This document shows positions 1-9,135 of a stretch of 64,000 bases of DNA, in pieces. Every line of letters starts with the position of its first letter. The stretch's first letter is position 1. Source of the stretch: Bacteroides luhongzhouii (GTDB lineage: Bacteria; Bacteroidota; Bacteroidia; Bacteroidales; Bacteroidaceae); NCBI RefSeq assembly GCF_009193295.2, contig NZ_CP059973.1, positions 3,348,001 through 3,412,000 on the forward strand. Direction: 5' to 3'. Both the position numbers and the translations under genes were made by a program. The notes under the pieces were generated by a model, which did not search any database, was not told the DNA's origin, and worked only from the letters and a program-made list of their open reading frames with translations.

Positions 1-1
1 C

Positions 2-373
2 AGTCGGTCTACCTGTACGGAGACAGATGTGCGTGCCGCCATTTCGGGTATTCTTTATGAGGCGAAGCGTGCGTTGAAAGCGGGAAGAATAGTCCGGCTG
101 GGTGATTTGGGCAGTTTGCAGATCGGGTTGAACAGTGAAGGAGCTGTGTCGGTCAAGGAGTTTTCAAGTTCGCTGATTACGGCTGCCCATATTATTTTCC
201 GTCCCGGAAAGACGTTGGCGGACATCACGAAGATTCTTAGCTATCAGCAGGTAACGACGCGTGCGGTGGCTCAAACGGGCGGTAGCGGCAATGAAGGAGA
301 AGACGATGACAAAGGTTCCGGTGGCGGTTCAGACGGTGGTGGAAGCGGAGAAGCTCCGGATCCGGCAGCATGA
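2..373 (+). CDS. HU-like DNA-binding protein, 5' end outside window
   Basis: The frame is open from base 2, so the N-terminus lies upstream of the window. What remains reads as the second half of a Bacteroides HU/IHF-like fold: the DVRAAISGILYEAKRAL helix, then RIVRLGDLGSLQIGL, the turn before the beta arm, and FRPGKTL near the end of the fold. The GTG at 29 should not be taken as the start, because the homology continues upstream of it. After the fold the last ~35 residues form a Gly/Asp/Glu/Ser-rich acidic tail. The stop codon overlaps the next start (ATGA at 370-373), which suggests translational coupling. Role in DNA binding is inferred from the family; such genes often sit beside an amidase in Bacteroides. 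Confidence 0.8.
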   Translation, partial: SRSTCTETDVRAAISGILYEAKRALKAGRIVRLGDLGSLQIGLNSEGAVSVKEFSSSLITAAHIIFRPGKTLADITKILSYQQVTTRAVAQTGGSGNEGEDDDKGSGGGSDGGGSGEAPDPAA

Positions 374-561
374 TAACTTTAATATTAGATCAAATGAAAG
401 AAATTGTAACTAAGATTTTGGATGTAATCATGTTCCTTGTGCCTTTCTTCGGAAAAAGAAAGCGGAACAGAATTGTGAGAGAGGTGCGCTTCAATGCTAC
501 CCATAAGGAAGTGTGTAATGTGAAAACGACGGAAAGGGAAAAGGACGATGAGAAAGATTAG
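370..561 (+). CDS. small membrane peptide between HU-like and amidase genes
   Basis: A 63-residue frame. Its ATG overlaps the stop of the HU-like gene and its own end overlaps the amidase start by 14 bases. It has one hydrophobic segment (residues ~12-28, ending IMFLVPFFG) followed by a Lys/Arg-rich stretch, so it is probably a single-pass membrane peptide with a basic cytoplasmic side. A second ATG at 394 would remove eight residues. In Bacteroides the HU-like/amidase pair often brackets a very small hydrophobic protein; this one is longer than the usual ~30 residues. I know no function for it. The tight overlaps on both sides are the main evidence that it is real. Confidence 0.5.
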   Translation: MITLILDQMKEIVTKILDVIMFLVPFFGKRKRNRIVREVRFNATHKEVCNVKTTEREKDDEKD

Positions 562-991
562 TCTGATTGTGATTCACTGCTCTGCTACCCGTGTCGATCG
601 CGACTTCACGGCGAAGGATGTGGACACTGCCCATCGCTTTCGGGGCTTTTCGTGTTGGGGGTATCATTATTACGTTCGCAAGTCGGGACAGATAGAGCCG
701 ATGAGGGATGAAGATACGGTGGGTGCTCATGCACGCGGTTTTAATGCGATTAGTTTAGGGGTGTGCTATGAAGGCGGGCTGGATGAGAACGGAAAGGCAG
801 CGGATACACGTACTTCCCGCCAGAAAGAGGCGATGCATCGTCTGGTAAGTGAGTTGCTGCAGCGTTATCCGGATGCAAAGGTGGTCGGTCACCGGGACTT
901 GAGCCCTGACACTAATTATAATGGAATTGTTGACCCTTGGGAGCGGATCAAAGAGTGTCCCTGTTTCGAGGCGAAAGCAGAGACATGGTGA
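548..991 (+). CDS. N-acetylmuramoyl-L-alanine amidase, PGRP/Amidase_2 type
   Basis: 147 residues spanning nearly a whole Amidase_2 (T7 lysozyme-like) domain with no signal peptide. Visible landmarks are LIVIHCSAT with the first zinc ligand H10, the WGYHYYV strand, GAHARGFN, VGHRDLSPD with H115, and ECPCF with C137 as the probable third ligand. The family cleaves the amide between MurNAc and the peptide stem. Lacking an export signal, it may act during lysis, be exported by another route, or work in the cytoplasm. It is the third gene of the overlapping HU-like/peptide/amidase cassette. The first Met directly precedes the conserved first strand, so the start is well supported. Confidence 0.88.
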   Translation: MRKISLIVIHCSATRVDRDFTAKDVDTAHRFRGFSCWGYHYYVRKSGQIEPMRDEDTVGAHARGFNAISLGVCYEGGLDENGKAADTRTSRQKEAMHRLVSELLQRYPDAKVVGHRDLSPDTNYNGIVDPWERIKECPCFEAKAETW

Positions 992-1018
992 TTTTTATCC
1001 TATTTATTACTGTGGTGG

Positions 1019-1747
1019 TTAATTGACCACCACAGTAGTGAAATACTCTTTAAATACCTCCGCGGCTTTTTCAAGTTGTTCGGGGGTATTTTCTTTTACG
1101 TCTTTCAGCTTGTATTCTTGCTCCATCGCTTCATACTTATGTACGCCTAGTGTATGATAAGGCAGGATTTCCACTCGTTGAATCATCTTGTACTTTCCCA
1201 AGGCCTCTCCCAGTTGGCGGATGTCTTCCTCGAAATCGCTGTATCCGGGCACTAATACATAACGCAGCCAGAAAGGTTTCTCGTTTTCTTCCAGCCATGC
1301 TGCCGTGCGGATGGTTTGTTCGTTACTTCTTCCGGTCAGTGCCTGATGGCGTGCCGGATTGAACTCTTTAATATCCAGCAATACAAGATCCGTCAGTTTG
1401 AAAAGTTCTTCTACTTCTTCGTTCCAGATACCTCCGTTGCTGTCTATGCACACGTGTATTCCCTTTTCTTTCAGTTCACGCACTAGAGGAACCAGTGCTT
1501 TGGCCTGAAACGTAGGTTCTCCTCCGGAGAAAGTGACTCCTCCGCGTTTCCCGAAAAAAGGACGTTGGCTCATAGCCATGCGGACAATCTCTTCCGGTGG
1601 GGTAGGTGTACCTCCTTTTCCGGCTATTGTGTCGGGGTTGGCACAATACAGGCAGCGGAAATTGCATCCTTGAAGAAAAACGACGAGCCGTAAGCCCGGC
1701 CCGTCGAATGTTCCCATACTTTCGTATGAATGTACGTTTATTGTCAT
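1019..1747 (-). CDS. pflA: pyruvate formate-lyase activating enzyme
   Basis: 242 residues, usual PflA length. A radical SAM enzyme: the N-terminal TFDGPGLR motif is followed by the CxxxCxxC cluster loop (C28, C32, C35), which ligates a [4Fe-4S] centre, and by the SAM-binding GG motif in VTFSGGEPTFQ. It uses SAM and reduced flavodoxin or ferredoxin to install the glycyl radical on PflB. It starts 15 bases after the pflB stop on the same strand, so the two are almost certainly one transcript. It has only the short Cys cluster and lacks the extra ferredoxin insert of other glycyl-radical activases, which favours PflA over a diol-dehydratase or HPA-decarboxylase activase. Confidence 0.95.
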   Translation of the reverse strand: MTINVHSYESMGTFDGPGLRLVVFLQGCNFRCLYCANPDTIAGKGGTPTPPEEIVRMAMSQRPFFGKRGGVTFSGGEPTFQAKALVPLVRELKEKGIHVCIDSNGGIWNEEVEELFKLTDLVLLDIKEFNPARHQALTGRSNEQTIRTAAWLEENEKPFWLRYVLVPGYSDFEEDIRQLGEALGKYKMIQRVEILPYHTLGVHKYEAMEQEYKLKDVKENTPEQLEKAAEVFKEYFTTVVVN

Positions 1748-1762
1748 ATTGAGTAGATCTGA

Positions 1763-3991
1763 TTACATACGTTCGTGGAAGCTACGGCTGATTACTTCCA
1801 ATTGATGTTCGCGGCTCAACTTCACGAAGTTTACGGCATAACCGGAAACACGGATGGTGAGTTGCGGATATTTTTCCGGATGTTCCATGGCGTCGTAAAG
1901 CATCTCACGGTTCAGTACGTTCACGTTCAGGTGGTGAGCGCCTTTGGTGAAGTAACCATCCATCATTGTCACCAGATTTTCTACGCGATCTTCTTCAGTA
2001 GCTCCCAGTGATTTCGGAACGATGGAGAAGGTGTTGCTGATACCGTCTTGTGAGTCGCGGTAACGTAATTTCGCTACGGAACTCAAAGAGGCGATAGCAC
2101 CGTTCTTGTCACGTCCGTGCATCGGGTTGGCTCCCGGAGCAAAAGCGACACCTTTGGCGCGTCCGTCGGGAGTAGCACCTGTCTTCTTGCCATACATCAC
2201 GTTGGAAGTGATGGTGAGCAAAGACAGAGTAGGACGGGCATTTTTGTAAACCGGAAGTTTCTTCAATTCTTCGCTGAAGAAATAGACCAGGTCAACACCC
2301 AGGTGGTCTACCTTGTCGTTGTCATTACCGAAGCAAGGGAACTCACCTTGAATATCGAAGCCTTCTGTCAGACCGATGTCGTTGCGGCGTGCAGTCACTT
2401 TGGCATATTTGATGGCCGACAGTGAATCGAGGGCGATAGAAAGTCCGGCTACACCGTAAGCAAGATTGATGCGTGGGTTGGTATCTACAAGAGCCATTTG
2501 GGCTTTTTCGTAGTAATACTTATCATGCATATAATGGATGATGTTCATCGCTTCGTTGTAAACACGGGCGATTTCCGTCAATACCTTCTTGTAGTTGCTC
2601 ATTACTTCTTCGAAGTTGAGGACATCACTTGTCAGTACGGGGATGTTTTTCACCATTACCGTACCGGTGTTTTCGCAACGTCCGCCGTTGATGGCAAGCA
2701 ACAGGGCTTTTGCCAGGTTGCAACGTGCGCCGAAGAACTGGATTTGTTTTCCGATTTCCTGATAAGATACGCAACAGGCGATTCCGTAGTCGTCAGACTG
2801 GCGTACTTCACGCATCAGGTCGTCGTTTTCATATTGGATGGAAGAAGTGTCGATGGATACTTTTGCGCAGAATTCTTTGAATCCTTCCGGCAGTTCCGGG
2901 CTCCACAGTACAGTCAGGTTCGGTTCCGGTGAAGGGCCGAGGTTGTAGAGTGTTTGCAGGAAGCGGAAAGAAGTCTTTGTCACCTTGGTGCGTCCGTCGT
3001 TGAGGCGTCCGCCCAGAGATTCGGTTACCCATGTCGGGTCGCCGGCAAAGATATCGTTGTAAGATTGCATACGCAGGTGGCGCACCATACGCAGTTTGAT
3101 GACAAACTGGTCGATCAGCTCCTGTGCGAAAGATTCTGTGATGGTTCCTTTGCTCAATTCATATTCCATATAAATGTCGAGGAACGAAGAAACGTTACCC
3201 AGTGACATGGCAGCACCGTCTTGTTCTTTTACGGCAGCAAGGTAAGCCATGTACACCCATTGTACTGCTTCTTGTGCGGTGTAGGCAGGACGGCTCAAGT
3301 CGAGTCCGTAGTATTCGCCCATTACCTTCATGTCCTTCAGTGCCTTGATTTGCTCTGCCACTTCTTCGCGCAGGCGGATGCGGGCTTCGGTCATCGGACC
3401 GGTAAGGTTACGCAAATCTTCTTTTTTAGCTTCAATCAGTCGGTCGATACCGTAAAGAGCCATACGGCGGTAGTCGCCGATGATACGTCCGCGGGCATAG
3501 TTGTCAGGAAGTCCGGTGAGGAATCCCAGAGAACGGAACGAACGGATTTCTTCGGTGTATACGTCAAATACTCCGTCATTGTGAGTTTTGCGGTAGTGAG
3601 TGAAGATATCTTTTACGCGGTCGTCTACTTCCACACCGTTTTCGTGGCAGGCTTTGCTCACCACGTTGATACCTCCGAAAGGTTTGATTGCACGTTTCAG
3701 AAGTTCATCTGTTTGCAGACCGACGATCAGTTCGTTTTCTTTGTCGATATATCCGGCTTTATGAGAAGTGATGGTTGAGACGGTGACATTATCCAGTGAG
3801 CGTACTCCGTTATTGGCTCTTTCTTCTGCCAGTGCTTCGAGGCAGCGATTCCATACAGCTTTTGTGCGTTCGGTAGGTCCTTCGAGAAAAGAAGCATCTC
3901 CATAATACGGAGTGATGTTGTGACTAACGAAATCTCTTACGTTGATTTCTGTGCTCCAGAGACCGTCTTTAAAGATCTTATTTAATTCCAT
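1763..3991 (-). CDS. pflB: formate C-acetyltransferase (pyruvate formate-lyase)
   Basis: 742 residues, typical of true PFL. It converts pyruvate and CoA to acetyl-CoA and formate under anaerobiosis. The adjacent active-site cysteines are C406-C407 (GIACCVSYQ), and the glycyl-radical loop RVSGYAVNF is near the C-terminus with the radical at G717. The Cys-Cys pair separates PFL from diol dehydratases and related glycyl-radical enzymes, which have a single Cys. The first Met gives the usual start [12 protein letters not shown]. It heads the pflB-pflA operon; a TAnnTTTG element lies 46-54 bases upstream of the start. The nearby hydrogenase operon on the same strand suggests a shared fermentative context. 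Confidence 0.97.
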   Translation of the reverse strand: MELNKIFKDGLWSTEINVRDFVSHNITPYYGDASFLEGPTERTKAVWNRCLEALAEERANNGVRSLDNVTVSTITSHKAGYIDKENELIVGLQTDELLKRAIKPFGGINVVSKACHENGVEVDDRVKDIFTHYRKTHNDGVFDVYTEEIRSFRSLGFLTGLPDNYARGRIIGDYRRMALYGIDRLIEAKKEDLRNLTGPMTEARIRLREEVAEQIKALKDMKVMGEYYGLDLSRPAYTAQEAVQWVYMAYLAAVKEQDGAAMSLGNVSSFLDIYMEYELSKGTITESFAQELIDQFVIKLRMVRHLRMQSYNDIFAGDPTWVTESLGGRLNDGRTKVTKTSFRFLQTLYNLGPSPEPNLTVLWSPELPEGFKEFCAKVSIDTSSIQYENDDLMREVRQSDDYGIACCVSYQEIGKQIQFFGARCNLAKALLLAINGGRCENTGTVMVKNIPVLTSDVLNFEEVMSNYKKVLTEIARVYNEAMNIIHYMHDKYYYEKAQMALVDTNPRINLAYGVAGLSIALDSLSAIKYAKVTARRNDIGLTEGFDIQGEFPCFGNDNDKVDHLGVDLVYFFSEELKKLPVYKNARPTLSLLTITSNVMYGKKTGATPDGRAKGVAFAPGANPMHGRDKNGAIASLSSVAKLRYRDSQDGISNTFSIVPKSLGATEEDRVENLVTMMDGYFTKGAHHLNVNVLNREMLYDAMEHPEKYPQLTIRVSGYAVNFVKLSREHQLEVISRSFHERM

Positions 3992-4037
3992 AAATGATAA
4001 AATTAGAGGTTGTAGTTATCCTTTTCTTTAGAGCGCA

Positions 4038-4045
4038 CAAAGTTA
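4038..4045 (-). promoter_or_regulatory. -7 element of the pflBA promoter
   Basis: Minus strand reads TAACTTTG, an exact TAnnTTTG Bacteroides -7 element. It would start transcription ~40 bases before the pflB ATG. The rest of the 240-base gap to the tRNA is AT-rich, with no gene seen. Confidence 0.6.
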
Positions 4046-4183
4046 CAACGTTTTTTCATATAATCAGCATAAATATGCTCCATTTTATGCTTTTCAACAT
4101 AAAATACCTAGATATTGCTATTCTTTGGAAATGATATTCGTGATTTTTTTTGTGAAAACTCTTGTAAGTTTAAAATATATTCG

Positions 4184-4191
4184 TACCTTTG
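4184..4191 (+). promoter_or_regulatory. -7 element for the tRNA-Ser pair
   Basis: TACCTTTG matches TAnnTTTG and lies 40 bases before the first tRNA-Ser. It predicts a short leader and a joint transcript for both tRNAs. Confidence 0.65.
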
Positions 4192-4231
4192 CACCGCTTT
4201 TAACGAAAAGCACTTCTGAAAAGGAAGTTTT

Positions 4232-4316
4232 GGAGAGGTGGCAGAGTGGTCGATTGCGGCGGTCTTGAAAACCGTTGTACTGCGAGGTACCCGGGGTTCG
4301 AATCCCTGTCTCTCCG
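4232..4316 (+). tRNA. tRNA-Ser (UGA)
   Basis: 85 bases folding as a class II tRNA with the long variable arm of tRNA-Ser. The acceptor arm GGAGAGG pairs with TCTCTCC (one G-T pair) before discriminator G. The anticodon loop CTTGAAA holds TGA, reading UCA and related Ser codons. The T arm contains GGTTCGAATCC. No CCA is encoded. Confidence 0.96.
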
Positions 4317-4394
4317 CTAGGATAGCAGCTTTTAAGCTGCTATTTCTTTTGTGGAAAATATATTTCCATTGTCTGTTTCTTTATTGGAAAATAA

Positions 4395-4482
4395 GGAGAG
4401 GTGCTCGAGTGGTTGAAGAGGCACGCCTGGAAAGCGTGTATACCCCTAAAGGGTATCACGAGTTCGAATCTCGTTCTCTCCG
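4395..4482 (+). tRNA. tRNA-Ser (GGA)
   Basis: 88 bases, class II. The acceptor arm is GGAGAGG, the anticodon stem CACGC/GCGTG has loop CTGGAAA with anticodon GGA, and the variable arm is a hairpin (TACCC/GGGTA). The T loop is GTTCGAATC. It lies 78 bases after tRNA-Ser(UGA), probably in the same transcript. No CCA is encoded; a run of seven T follows directly and may help terminate. Confidence 0.96.
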
Positions 4483-4506
4483 CTTTTTTTGTTTAGAAAA
4501 TGTTTG

Positions 4507-4542
4507 AAAGTGGCTGCTTTGAAAAATCAAGGCAGCCACTTT
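4507..4542. terminator. bidirectional hairpin between tRNA-Ser and hydC
   Basis: An 11-bp perfect stem (AAAGTGGCTGC with GCAGCCACTTT) with T-rich tails on both strands. It can end the tRNA transcript on plus and the hydBAC transcript on minus, whose last stop is at 4557. Confidence 0.8.
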
Positions 4543-4556
4543 TTTATTCCGGACAT

Positions 4557-5033
4557 TTATTCCAACTCCTCGATAATCTTCTTCACATCTATCGGTTGCA
4601 ATCTTCCGTACACTTTCTCGCCAATCATCACCACCGGAGCCAGTCCGCAGGCACCTACGCAGCGCAGGCAGTCCAATGAGAATTTTCCATCCGGTGTAGT
4701 TTCGCCGACTTCGATGCCTAGTACGCGTTTGAATTCTTCGAGCAACTTCTCGGAGCCGCGCACGTAACATGCCGTACCCATGCAGACGGAAATGGGATGT
4801 TTTCCTTTCGGAGTCATGGTGAAGAAGGTATAGAAGGTGACCACTCCGTATACTTTCGATACGGGGATTCTTAGTTTGGAAGCGATGATGCGTTGCATCT
4901 CTTCGGGCAGGTAGCCGTGCAGGTGTTGCGCTTCGTGCAAAATATTGATTAGTTCGCCCGGGTTGTTTCCGTGCTTGTCGCAAATCGTTCGGACTTGTTC
5001 TGCCACATCGCAGGCTAATTTTATTTCTGACAT
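4557..5033 (-). CDS. hydC: [FeFe] hydrogenase, NuoE-like subunit (HydC type)
   Basis: 158 residues of the NuoE / 24 kDa family with a thioredoxin-like [2Fe-2S] fold. The cluster ligands are the CxxxxC pair C84 and C89 (CMGTAC) and the CxxxC pair C125 and C129 (CVGAC). The family passes electrons between the FMN subunit and the hydrogenase subunit. It is the last gene of the operon, 19 bases after the hydA stop, and is followed by the hairpin at 4507-4542. A role as HydC rather than Complex I NuoE is inferred from the two neighbours, since no other nuo genes are here. Confidence 0.88.
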   Translation of the reverse strand: MSEIKLACDVAEQVRTICDKHGNNPGELINILHEAQHLHGYLPEEMQRIIASKLRIPVSKVYGVVTFYTFFTMTPKGKHPISVCMGTACYVRGSEKLLEEFKRVLGIEVGETTPDGKFSLDCLRCVGACGLAPVVMIGEKVYGRLQPIDVKKIIEELE

Positions 5034-5052
5034 AATCCTTTTGGTTTAAAAG

Positions 5053-6819
5053 TTAATCAATCGCTTTGTTGAAATAATGTGTATGCAGGAGCGTTTCCGA
5101 TTTTTCACCCAGCGGTTTGCCGAGATATTCTTCGTACAAGGTCTTGATGTACGGATTTTCGTGTGATTTGCGCAAAGGTTTGTTGGCGTCTTCGCGGTAG
5201 AGGGCGTTGGCGCGTGCATACAATATTTCCGAGTTGCCGTGATGCAACGGCTGTCCGCCCCCTCCGATACAGCCTCCGGGGCAAGCCATAATTTCGATTA
5301 CATGATATTCGTTGTGCCCGTTCCGTATATCTTCCAGTAGATGGCGGGCGTTGCCTAGTCCGTGTGCGATGCCTACTTTTAATTCAAATCCGTTTAGGTT
5401 GATGGTAGCACGCCGGACACCGCTAAGTCCGCGTACTTGTTCAAAATTCACATTTTTCAGAGGTTCTCCGGTATAAATTTCATAAACAGAACGGAGGGCG
5501 GCTTCCATTACACCACCTGTCGTACCGAAGATAACGCCGGCACCGGTCGACTCACCCATCGGATTGTCAAACGGGCTGTCCAATACCAGCGGGAAACCGA
5601 TATTGGCTCGTTTAATCAGTCGTGCCAGTTCGCGGGTGGAAATAGAATAATCTACGTCAGGAATACCGTTCACTTTAAATTCATCGCGGGCACACTCGTA
5701 CTTCTTTGCCAGACAGGGCATGATCGATACGACTACCAGCTTTTCTCTGGGAATTCCCATTTTTTCTGCCCAATAAGATTTGGCGATAGAACCGAACATC
5801 TGTTGCGGTGAACGGGCGGTGGATGGAATGTCCAGCATATCCGGGAAGTGATGTTCGAAGAAGTTTACCCATGCCGGACAACAGGAAGTCAGGATAGGTA
5901 ACCGTACGGACTTATCTCCGTTGAGATAGCGCGTCAGACGGTTCAGTATCTCCGATCCTTCTTCCATAATGGTGAGGTCGGCGGCAAAGTCAGTATCAAA
6001 TACGTAGTCGAATCCCAGTTCACGCAGGGCATAAACCATTTTTCCGGTTACCAGTGTGCCGGGAGGAAAACCAAATTCTTCACCCAAGGCAGCACGTACG
6101 GCAGGGGCTGTTTGCACAATCACCACTTTATCCGGGTCGGCTAAGTCATCGAGCAGACGGTTCGTATAATCGCGTTCGGTCAGTGCGCCTACCGGACAGA
6201 CAGCTACGCATTGTCCGCAATAAGTACATTCACTTTCCGTCATCATTTTATCAAAGGCAGGGGCTATCGTCGTGTTGAATCCGCGACGGATGGCACTGAG
6301 CGCACCGACTGTCTGAACATCATTGCAGACACTTTCGCAGCGGCGGCAGAAAATACATTTATCCATGTTGCGAACGATGGAAGCAGTGATTTCCCGTTTG
6401 CGGGGAGAGAGCTCGCCTCCATTGAAAGGCATTTCGCGGATATTAAAGCGTAGCGCTAATGTCTGAAGTTCGCAATTGCCACATTTGGGGCAGGTGAGAC
6501 AGTCGTTGGGATGATCCGATAGGATAAGTTCGGCTACCACTTTGCGTGCGTTCATCACACGTAGCGTACTGGTTTTCACTACCATTCCTTCCGTGCAACG
6601 GGTAGCGCAGGCAGGAGCCAGATTGCGGCGTCCTATTACCTCGACCACGCAGATGCGGCAGGAAGCAGGATTGTTCTTTATGCAGGTGCCTTTCAGGTCG
6701 ATGTGACACAAAGTAGGTATGTTGATGCCGATTTTCGTGGCGGCTTCAAGGATGGTACTTCCTTCGGGAACGGTGATGAAATGACCGTCTATCTGGAGGG
6801 TGATTTGTTTATCTTCCAT
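5053..6819 (-). CDS. hydA: [FeFe] hydrogenase catalytic subunit (HydA type)
   Basis: 588 residues from the chosen start MEDKQITLQIDG, 11 bases after the hydB stop; the open frame extends 24 codons further into hydB but those lack homology. Domains in order: a [2Fe-2S] plant-type ferredoxin (C38, C54, C57, C71), a His-Cys3 cluster (H103, C107, C110, C116), two [4Fe-4S] clusters (C155-C165 and C198-C208), then the H-cluster domain. All three H-cluster signatures are intact: TSCCPAW (C313, C314), MPCLAKKYE (C369), and MACPGGCIGGGG (C513, C517). It catalyses proton reduction or H2 oxidation. The NuoF- and NuoE-like partners point to an NAD-linked, possibly electron-bifurcating enzyme. Confidence 0.93.
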   Translation of the reverse strand: MEDKQITLQIDGHFITVPEGSTILEAATKIGINIPTLCHIDLKGTCIKNNPASCRICVVEVIGRRNLAPACATRCTEGMVVKTSTLRVMNARKVVAELILSDHPNDCLTCPKCGNCELQTLALRFNIREMPFNGGELSPRKREITASIVRNMDKCIFCRRCESVCNDVQTVGALSAIRRGFNTTIAPAFDKMMTESECTYCGQCVAVCPVGALTERDYTNRLLDDLADPDKVVIVQTAPAVRAALGEEFGFPPGTLVTGKMVYALRELGFDYVFDTDFAADLTIMEEGSEILNRLTRYLNGDKSVRLPILTSCCPAWVNFFEHHFPDMLDIPSTARSPQQMFGSIAKSYWAEKMGIPREKLVVVSIMPCLAKKYECARDEFKVNGIPDVDYSISTRELARLIKRANIGFPLVLDSPFDNPMGESTGAGVIFGTTGGVMEAALRSVYEIYTGEPLKNVNFEQVRGLSGVRRATINLNGFELKVGIAHGLGNARHLLEDIRNGHNEYHVIEIMACPGGCIGGGGQPLHHGNSEILYARANALYREDANKPLRKSHENPYIKTLYEEYLGKPLGEKSETLLHTHYFNKAID

Positions 6820-6830
6820 AGTAATCGATT

Positions 6831-8738
6831 TTAGCAGACAAGAATAGCGTTGAATTTGCAGCGTGCCATGCACATGCCGCACTTGATACATTTATCGGGG
6901 GCAATGACATGTGGCTTGCGTACTAGCCCGCTGATAGCATCCGCCGGACAGTTTTTGGCGCATAGATGACAGCCAATGCAACGTTCCGGACTGATGGTAT
7001 ACGTTAATAGTGATTTACATTGCTTGGCGCGACAAGTCTTATCCCGCACGTGCTCCATATATTCATCGTAGAAGTTATCCAATGTAGATAAAACGGGATT
7101 TGGAGAGGTTTGTCCCAGTCCGCAGAGAGCCGTATCTTTGATGACTTGTCCCAAAGTGGCAAGTGTGTCCAGGTCTTTTTCTGTGCCTTTTCCTTCTGTA
7201 ATCTTGTTCAGTAGTTCCAGCAGACGTTTGTTTCCAATGCGGCAAGGTGTGCATTTCCCACAGGACTCTTCCACTGTAAAATCCAGATAAAAGCGGGCTA
7301 CGGATACCATGCAGTCGTCCTCATCCATGACAATCATCCCTCCGGACCCCATCATGGAACCGGCCGAGAGAAGGTTGTCAAAGTCAATGGGAGTGTCCAG
7401 ATGTTTTTCTGTCAGACAGCCGCCTGACGGTCCTCCTGTTTGTACAGCTTTGAATTTCTTTCCGCCTTTGATACCTCCTCCGATTTCGTAGATTACTTCC
7501 CGAAGAGTGGTTCCCATCGGCACTTCGATCAGCCCGACATTATTAATCTTTCCTGCAAGAGCAAACACTTTGGTTCCTTTGGAACGTTCTGTGCCAATCG
7601 TTGCAAACCAGTCGGCTCCTTTGGTCAGGATAATGGGAATATTGGCAAGTGTTTCCACATTATTCACATTGGTTGGTTTTCCCAGATAACCGGATTCGGC
7701 AGGGAAGGGAGGTTTCAGAGTCGGTTCCCCCCGTTTTCCTTCCATCGAATGAATAAGGGCAGTTTCTTCTCCGCAGACAAAAGCTCCGGCTCCGTAACGT
7801 ATTTCTATGTCGAAACTGAAATCTGTCCCTAAGATATGTTCCCCCAATAGTCCGTATTCGCGTGCCTGATTGATCGCTGTCTTCAGTCGGTTGATGGCTA
7901 GCGGATATTCCGCACGGATATATACCAGTCCTTTGGTGGAACCGATGGAATAACCGCAGACACACATCGCTTCTACAATCGAATGTGGGTCTCCCTCCAT
8001 AATGGAACGATCCATGAATGCACCGGGATCTCCTTCATCAGCGTTACAAACCACGTATTTGACATCTGACTCTTGTTTGTTGGCAAATTCCCATTTCAGC
8101 CCCGTCGGGAAACCGCCACCGCCACGTCCGCGAAGTCCCGAACGTTTGATAATATCAATAACGTCCGTCGGCTGTTTGTTAAGCAGGCAATCGGCCAATG
8201 CAAAGTATCCTTCACGGGCGATATACTCTTCAATATTTTCGGGATCGATAAAACCGCAGTTACGCAATGCGATGCGGAGTTGTTTCCGGTAGAAATCCAT
8301 GTGCTTGGAGTCGCTGACAGTATGTTCCGTTTTAGGATCTACATACAGCAACCGTCCGATTCTTCGTCCTCCGATGATATGCTCGTTGATGATTTCTTCC
8401 GCATCTTCGGGAGTGACTTGGGTGTAAAAGGTATTATCGGGGATAATTTTCACGATAGGACCTTTTTCACAGAAGCCGAAACAGCCTACGGTGATGACTT
8501 CTACTTTGTCGGTGATTTCGTTCTTTTGGATGGCTTTTAGAAGATTATCTGTAATGCCCTGGCTGGAAGATGCCTTACAGCCTGTACCACCGCAGATCAG
8601 AATCTGAAGATGTTGTGCGCCGGATGCCAGTCCGTAACACTTTTCAGTCACCTTTTCATTACTTTCTTCGCGCAATGAAAGATTGTGCTCTGCTCTCTTC
8701 CTGATTGTTGCCAAATCATGGATAGATAAAATTTTCAT
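6831..8738 (-). CDS. hydB: [FeFe] hydrogenase, NuoF-like NADH/FMN subunit (HydB type)
   Basis: 635 residues. An N-terminal thioredoxin-like [2Fe-2S] region (C49, C54, C86, C90) precedes the NuoF-like core, whose glycine-rich nucleotide/FMN loop GLRGRGGGGFPTGLKW is near residue 201. The [4Fe-4S] ligands are C493, C496, C499 and C539, and a C-terminal two-cluster ferredoxin domain has C587-C597 and C617-C627. This architecture (NuoF core plus C-terminal 2x[4Fe-4S]) is that of HydB in NADH/ferredoxin-dependent hydrogenases. It is first in a B-A-C operon with small gaps (11 and 19 bases), preceded by an exact -7 element. Confidence 0.92.
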   Translation of the reverse strand: MKILSIHDLATIRKRAEHNLSLREESNEKVTEKCYGLASGAQHLQILICGGTGCKASSSQGITDNLLKAIQKNEITDKVEVITVGCFGFCEKGPIVKIIPDNTFYTQVTPEDAEEIINEHIIGGRRIGRLLYVDPKTEHTVSDSKHMDFYRKQLRIALRNCGFIDPENIEEYIAREGYFALADCLLNKQPTDVIDIIKRSGLRGRGGGGFPTGLKWEFANKQESDVKYVVCNADEGDPGAFMDRSIMEGDPHSIVEAMCVCGYSIGSTKGLVYIRAEYPLAINRLKTAINQAREYGLLGEHILGTDFSFDIEIRYGAGAFVCGEETALIHSMEGKRGEPTLKPPFPAESGYLGKPTNVNNVETLANIPIILTKGADWFATIGTERSKGTKVFALAGKINNVGLIEVPMGTTLREVIYEIGGGIKGGKKFKAVQTGGPSGGCLTEKHLDTPIDFDNLLSAGSMMGSGGMIVMDEDDCMVSVARFYLDFTVEESCGKCTPCRIGNKRLLELLNKITEGKGTEKDLDTLATLGQVIKDTALCGLGQTSPNPVLSTLDNFYDEYMEHVRDKTCRAKQCKSLLTYTISPERCIGCHLCAKNCPADAISGLVRKPHVIAPDKCIKCGMCMARCKFNAILVC

Positions 8739-8767
8739 AAGTATCAGAATTGTTAGTCGGTTTTTTG

Positions 8768-8775
8768 CAAATATA
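8768..8775 (-). promoter_or_regulatory. -7 element of the hydBAC promoter
   Basis: Minus strand TATATTTG, an exact TAnnTTTG match, about 30 bases before the hydB ATG. Confidence 0.6.
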
Positions 8776-9135
8776 GCTCTTTGTTCGAATAAATGCAGTT
8801 TTTGAGCAAATAAAATAGCTCTTTATGAAGGTAATTAGGTAAATAATTCTCTATCTTCGTATTTAATAGGTAGTAAACCTAAACTGTTTTCCTGCTTCGG
8901 CGGAACCGGGAAAGGATATTATGTAGATGTATTCCGGAGCCGGAAAGAGCGGGGAGGGGATAAGATGCATGATTATTTCTATCTTCTGTTCCTTGTATAG
9001 TGGTTATTAATGGCAAGAAGATAAAATCAGGAATAACATCGCGACTTACGTTATTATCTGTCTGATTAAAATGATTCTGAATGAAAAAAAGCAATAAAAA
9101 AACGTATTCAAACGTTTTAAATGCCATATTTTTTC
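8776..9135. other. intergenic stretch without recognised gene
   Basis: About 360 bases between the divergent hydB and DUF3575 promoters. A short minus-strand frame (8879-9127) has no recognisable family, start context or neighbour. I see no convincing small gene or structured RNA before the promoter at 9136. Confidence 0.5.

Noticed and set aside
3221..3778. 185-codon frame opposite pflB
   Set aside because: It is the antisense shadow of a well conserved gene; composition follows the pflB codon pattern and it has no family.
4232..4482. tRNA-Ser pair as an integration site for a mobile element
   Set aside because: No integrase, direct repeat of a tRNA 3' end or foreign gene block is found on either side.
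4238..4507. Open frame of 89 codons across both tRNA-Ser genes
   Set aside because: It is a translation of the tRNA sequences; both tRNAs fold fully and explain the stretch.
7440..8540. Several 96-155 codon frames opposite hydB
   Set aside because: All lie inside hydB, whose cofactor motifs are intact; no starts with ribosome sites.
8879..9127. 82-codon minus frame in the gap before the DUF3575 operon
   Set aside because: No recognisable domain, promoter or ribosome-binding site; low confidence that it is expressed.
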